From contig JBLIOL010000293.1 of the NCBI GenBank assembly GCA_047639615.1, positions 1-6,891 of the forward strand: a stretch of 6,891 nucleotides of DNA. Reading direction: 5' to 3'. A program made the position numbers and the translations under genes. The stretch is from CAYWNK01 sp047639615 (lineage in GTDB: Bacteria; Planctomycetota; UBA1135; GCA-002686595). Below, piece by piece: positions 6,284 through 6,891 of the stretch. Below the pieces are notes generated by a model that searched no databases, was not told the DNA's origin, and saw only the letters and a program-made list of their open reading frames with translations. Position 1 is the first letter of the stretch. Each line of letters begins with the position of its first letter.

Positions 6284-6322
6284 CGAGCCTGCTCGCTGCC
6301 CAACTGGCGCCGAGCAGGCTCG
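6284..6322 (+). terminator. Strong 12-bp hairpin, probable terminator of the glycine-rich gene
   Basis: CGAGCCTGCTCG (6284-6295) pairs perfectly with CGAGCAGGCTCG (6311-6322) around a 15-base loop, about 50 bases after the stop of the glycine-rich gene. It is the strongest inverted repeat in the window and lies outside convincing coding sequence. No run of T follows (CTCAATTC), so classic intrinsic termination is not assured. It could also stabilise the mRNA 3' end. Confidence 0.5.
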
Positions 6323-6488
6323 CTCAATTCACTACTGAAGCTCGCATGTCTATCCCTTTTAAGGGTGCTGGGTCCTGCTTCCTGGTGGGCAGCAAGACCA
6401 GGGTGCGCCGAGTGGGCAACGGTCTGGGGGATACGGAAATCGCCCCGTGCCTGAGTGCGAGGATTAATCCGCCCTCAAGCCCAAGGAA

Positions 6489-6504
6489 ATCGACATCGAC
6501 ATCG
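6489..6504. repeat. ATCGAC hexamer repeat, about 2.7 copies
   Basis: Two full ATCGAC units are followed by ATCG. In the plus-strand frame without stops it reads EIDIDIV. The array is short and may be chance. Confidence 0.5.
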
Positions 6505-6631
6505 TTAGCTCCTACACGACTGCGGTCAGGAACTGCTCGGTACTGACTAGGTTGATTGTGGTCCCCGGATGCGGGGCGGTTCCGAATTGGGCGTTTGGTT
6601 GGCGCGAGGGGCTGGTTGAAGGCACTGGCTC

Positions 6632-6799
6632 ATGGTCGATGGGCCTTCGCCCCTGCCCAGCCACCCGGAAGCGGTACGCACGCTAGCGGCAGCCCCGCTT
6701 GCCCAGGATCACGACCACGACCACGACCACACTCAACCTGGTCAGTATCGAACTGCTCCAGTAGGTCGTGCTCTTCGCCGACACCTCGCACGCCTGTAG
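6632..6799 (+). CDS. Possible small His/Asp-rich ORF, 55 aa
   Basis: An ATG at 6632 follows GAAGG (6618-6622) at a spacing of nine bases, the only Shine-Dalgarno-like element seen before an ORF in this window. The 55-residue product begins MVDGPSPLPSHPEAVRT, has a central DHDHDHDH (residues 26-33) encoded by CACGAC repeats, and ends basic (GRALRRHLARL). The first 33 codons mostly end in G or C, as in the real genes nearby; the last 20 do not. Alternating His/Asp tracts can bind zinc, nickel or copper, but a 3.5-copy hexamer repeat will make such a tract by chance. No homologue is recognised. It could be a remnant or a non-gene. Confidence 0.15.
   Translation: MVDGPSPLPSHPEAVRTLAAAPLAQDHDHDHDHTQPGQYRTAPVGRALRRHLARL
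6710..6730. repeat. CACGAC hexamer tandem repeat, 3.5 copies
   Basis: Three perfect CACGAC units followed by CAC. In one plus-strand frame it encodes the alternating His-Asp tract of the small ORF at 6632-6799. It is a simple repeat prone to replication slippage. Confidence 0.8.
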
Positions 6800-6891
6800 C
6801 CCATTGGCACACGGCGTATAGTGAGGTGGCTGGAACGGCCATGATTGCCCCAGGGCCCATTCAATTGGGTTGAACCCCGGGCGTAATCCTG

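Larger units (their letters stand above)
6323..6891. other. 569 bases with no convincing gene
   Basis: All frames here are short, rich in Arg/Ser/Pro or interrupted, and none matches a family I recognise. The stretch holds small inverted repeats (CCCTT-TT-AAGGG at 6354-6365; CCCCG-GATG-CGGGG at 6563-6576), two short hexamer tandem repeats (6489-6504 and 6710-6730) and one possible small ORF (6632-6799). No tRNA T-arm/acceptor pattern, transposase motif or paired IS ends is visible. It may be a plain spacer before a gene beyond the right edge, or a decayed gene. Confidence 0.5.

Noticed and set aside
6271..6546. Plus-strand ORF of 91 codons starting GTG
   Set aside because: It contains the strong terminator-like hairpin, has no ribosome site, and its product has no family similarity I recognise.
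6630..6860. Minus-strand ORF of 76 codons
   Set aside because: The start follows directly on an in-frame stop, third codon positions are not consistently G/C and no domain is seen. It overlaps the slightly better supported small plus-strand ORF.
6556..6873. Plus-strand ORF of 105 codons starting TTG
   Set aside because: Rare start, Arg/Ser/Pro-rich shadow-like composition and no motif.
6836..6891. tRNA-like GGTTCAA on the minus strand near the right edge
   Set aside because: The flanking bases do not form a 5-bp T-arm or an acceptor stem, and no anticodon arm precedes it.

Overview
The window is GC-rich bacterial DNA with five protein genes packed closely over roughly its first 6.2 kb, followed by about 650 bases with no convincing gene. 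The organism is probably a heterotroph that breaks down glycans. Short hydrophobic signal peptides, the absence of clear Shine-Dalgarno sequences, a secreted glycine-rich protein and paired secreted sialidases would fit a Planctomycetota-like lineage. That placement is inference from style, and Myxococcota or other GC-rich groups are not excluded.

Layout. (1) 1-636, minus strand: an aldo/keto reductase with its start inside the window and its C-terminus cut by the left edge. (2) 700-2715, plus strand: a 671-residue secreted GH33 exo-sialidase with two extra N-terminal beta domains. (3) 2716-3807, minus strand: a compact 363-residue GH33 sialidase. It meets gene 2 tail to tail with no base between the two stop codons. 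(4) 3804-4751, minus strand: a cobalamin/Fe-siderophore-binding-like protein (BtuF fold) with no signal peptide. Its stop overlaps the start of gene 3 (ATGA), so the two form a translationally coupled pair. (5) 5012-6235, plus strand: a secreted glycine-rich protein of unknown function, transcribed divergently from the gene 4-3 pair across a 260-base regulatory gap. (6) 6236-6891: strong hairpins that probably end transcription of gene 5, short tandem hexamers and, at low confidence, a small His/Asp-rich ORF.

How the genes may work together. The two sialidases carry the complete GH33 catalytic set (three arginines, Asp acid/base, Tyr/Glu pair) and would release terminal sialic acids or related nonulosonic acids from glycans outside the cytoplasm. 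No sialic-acid transporter or catabolic gene (lyase, epimerase, kinase) lies in the window, so use of the released sugar cannot be shown here. Coupling of a sialidase to a B12-binding-like protein is the least expected association. I see no clear new defence, mobile or RNA-based system. The items most worth following are the coupled pair, the abutting convergent paralogues, the palindrome between genes 4 and 5, and signal peptides without positive charges.
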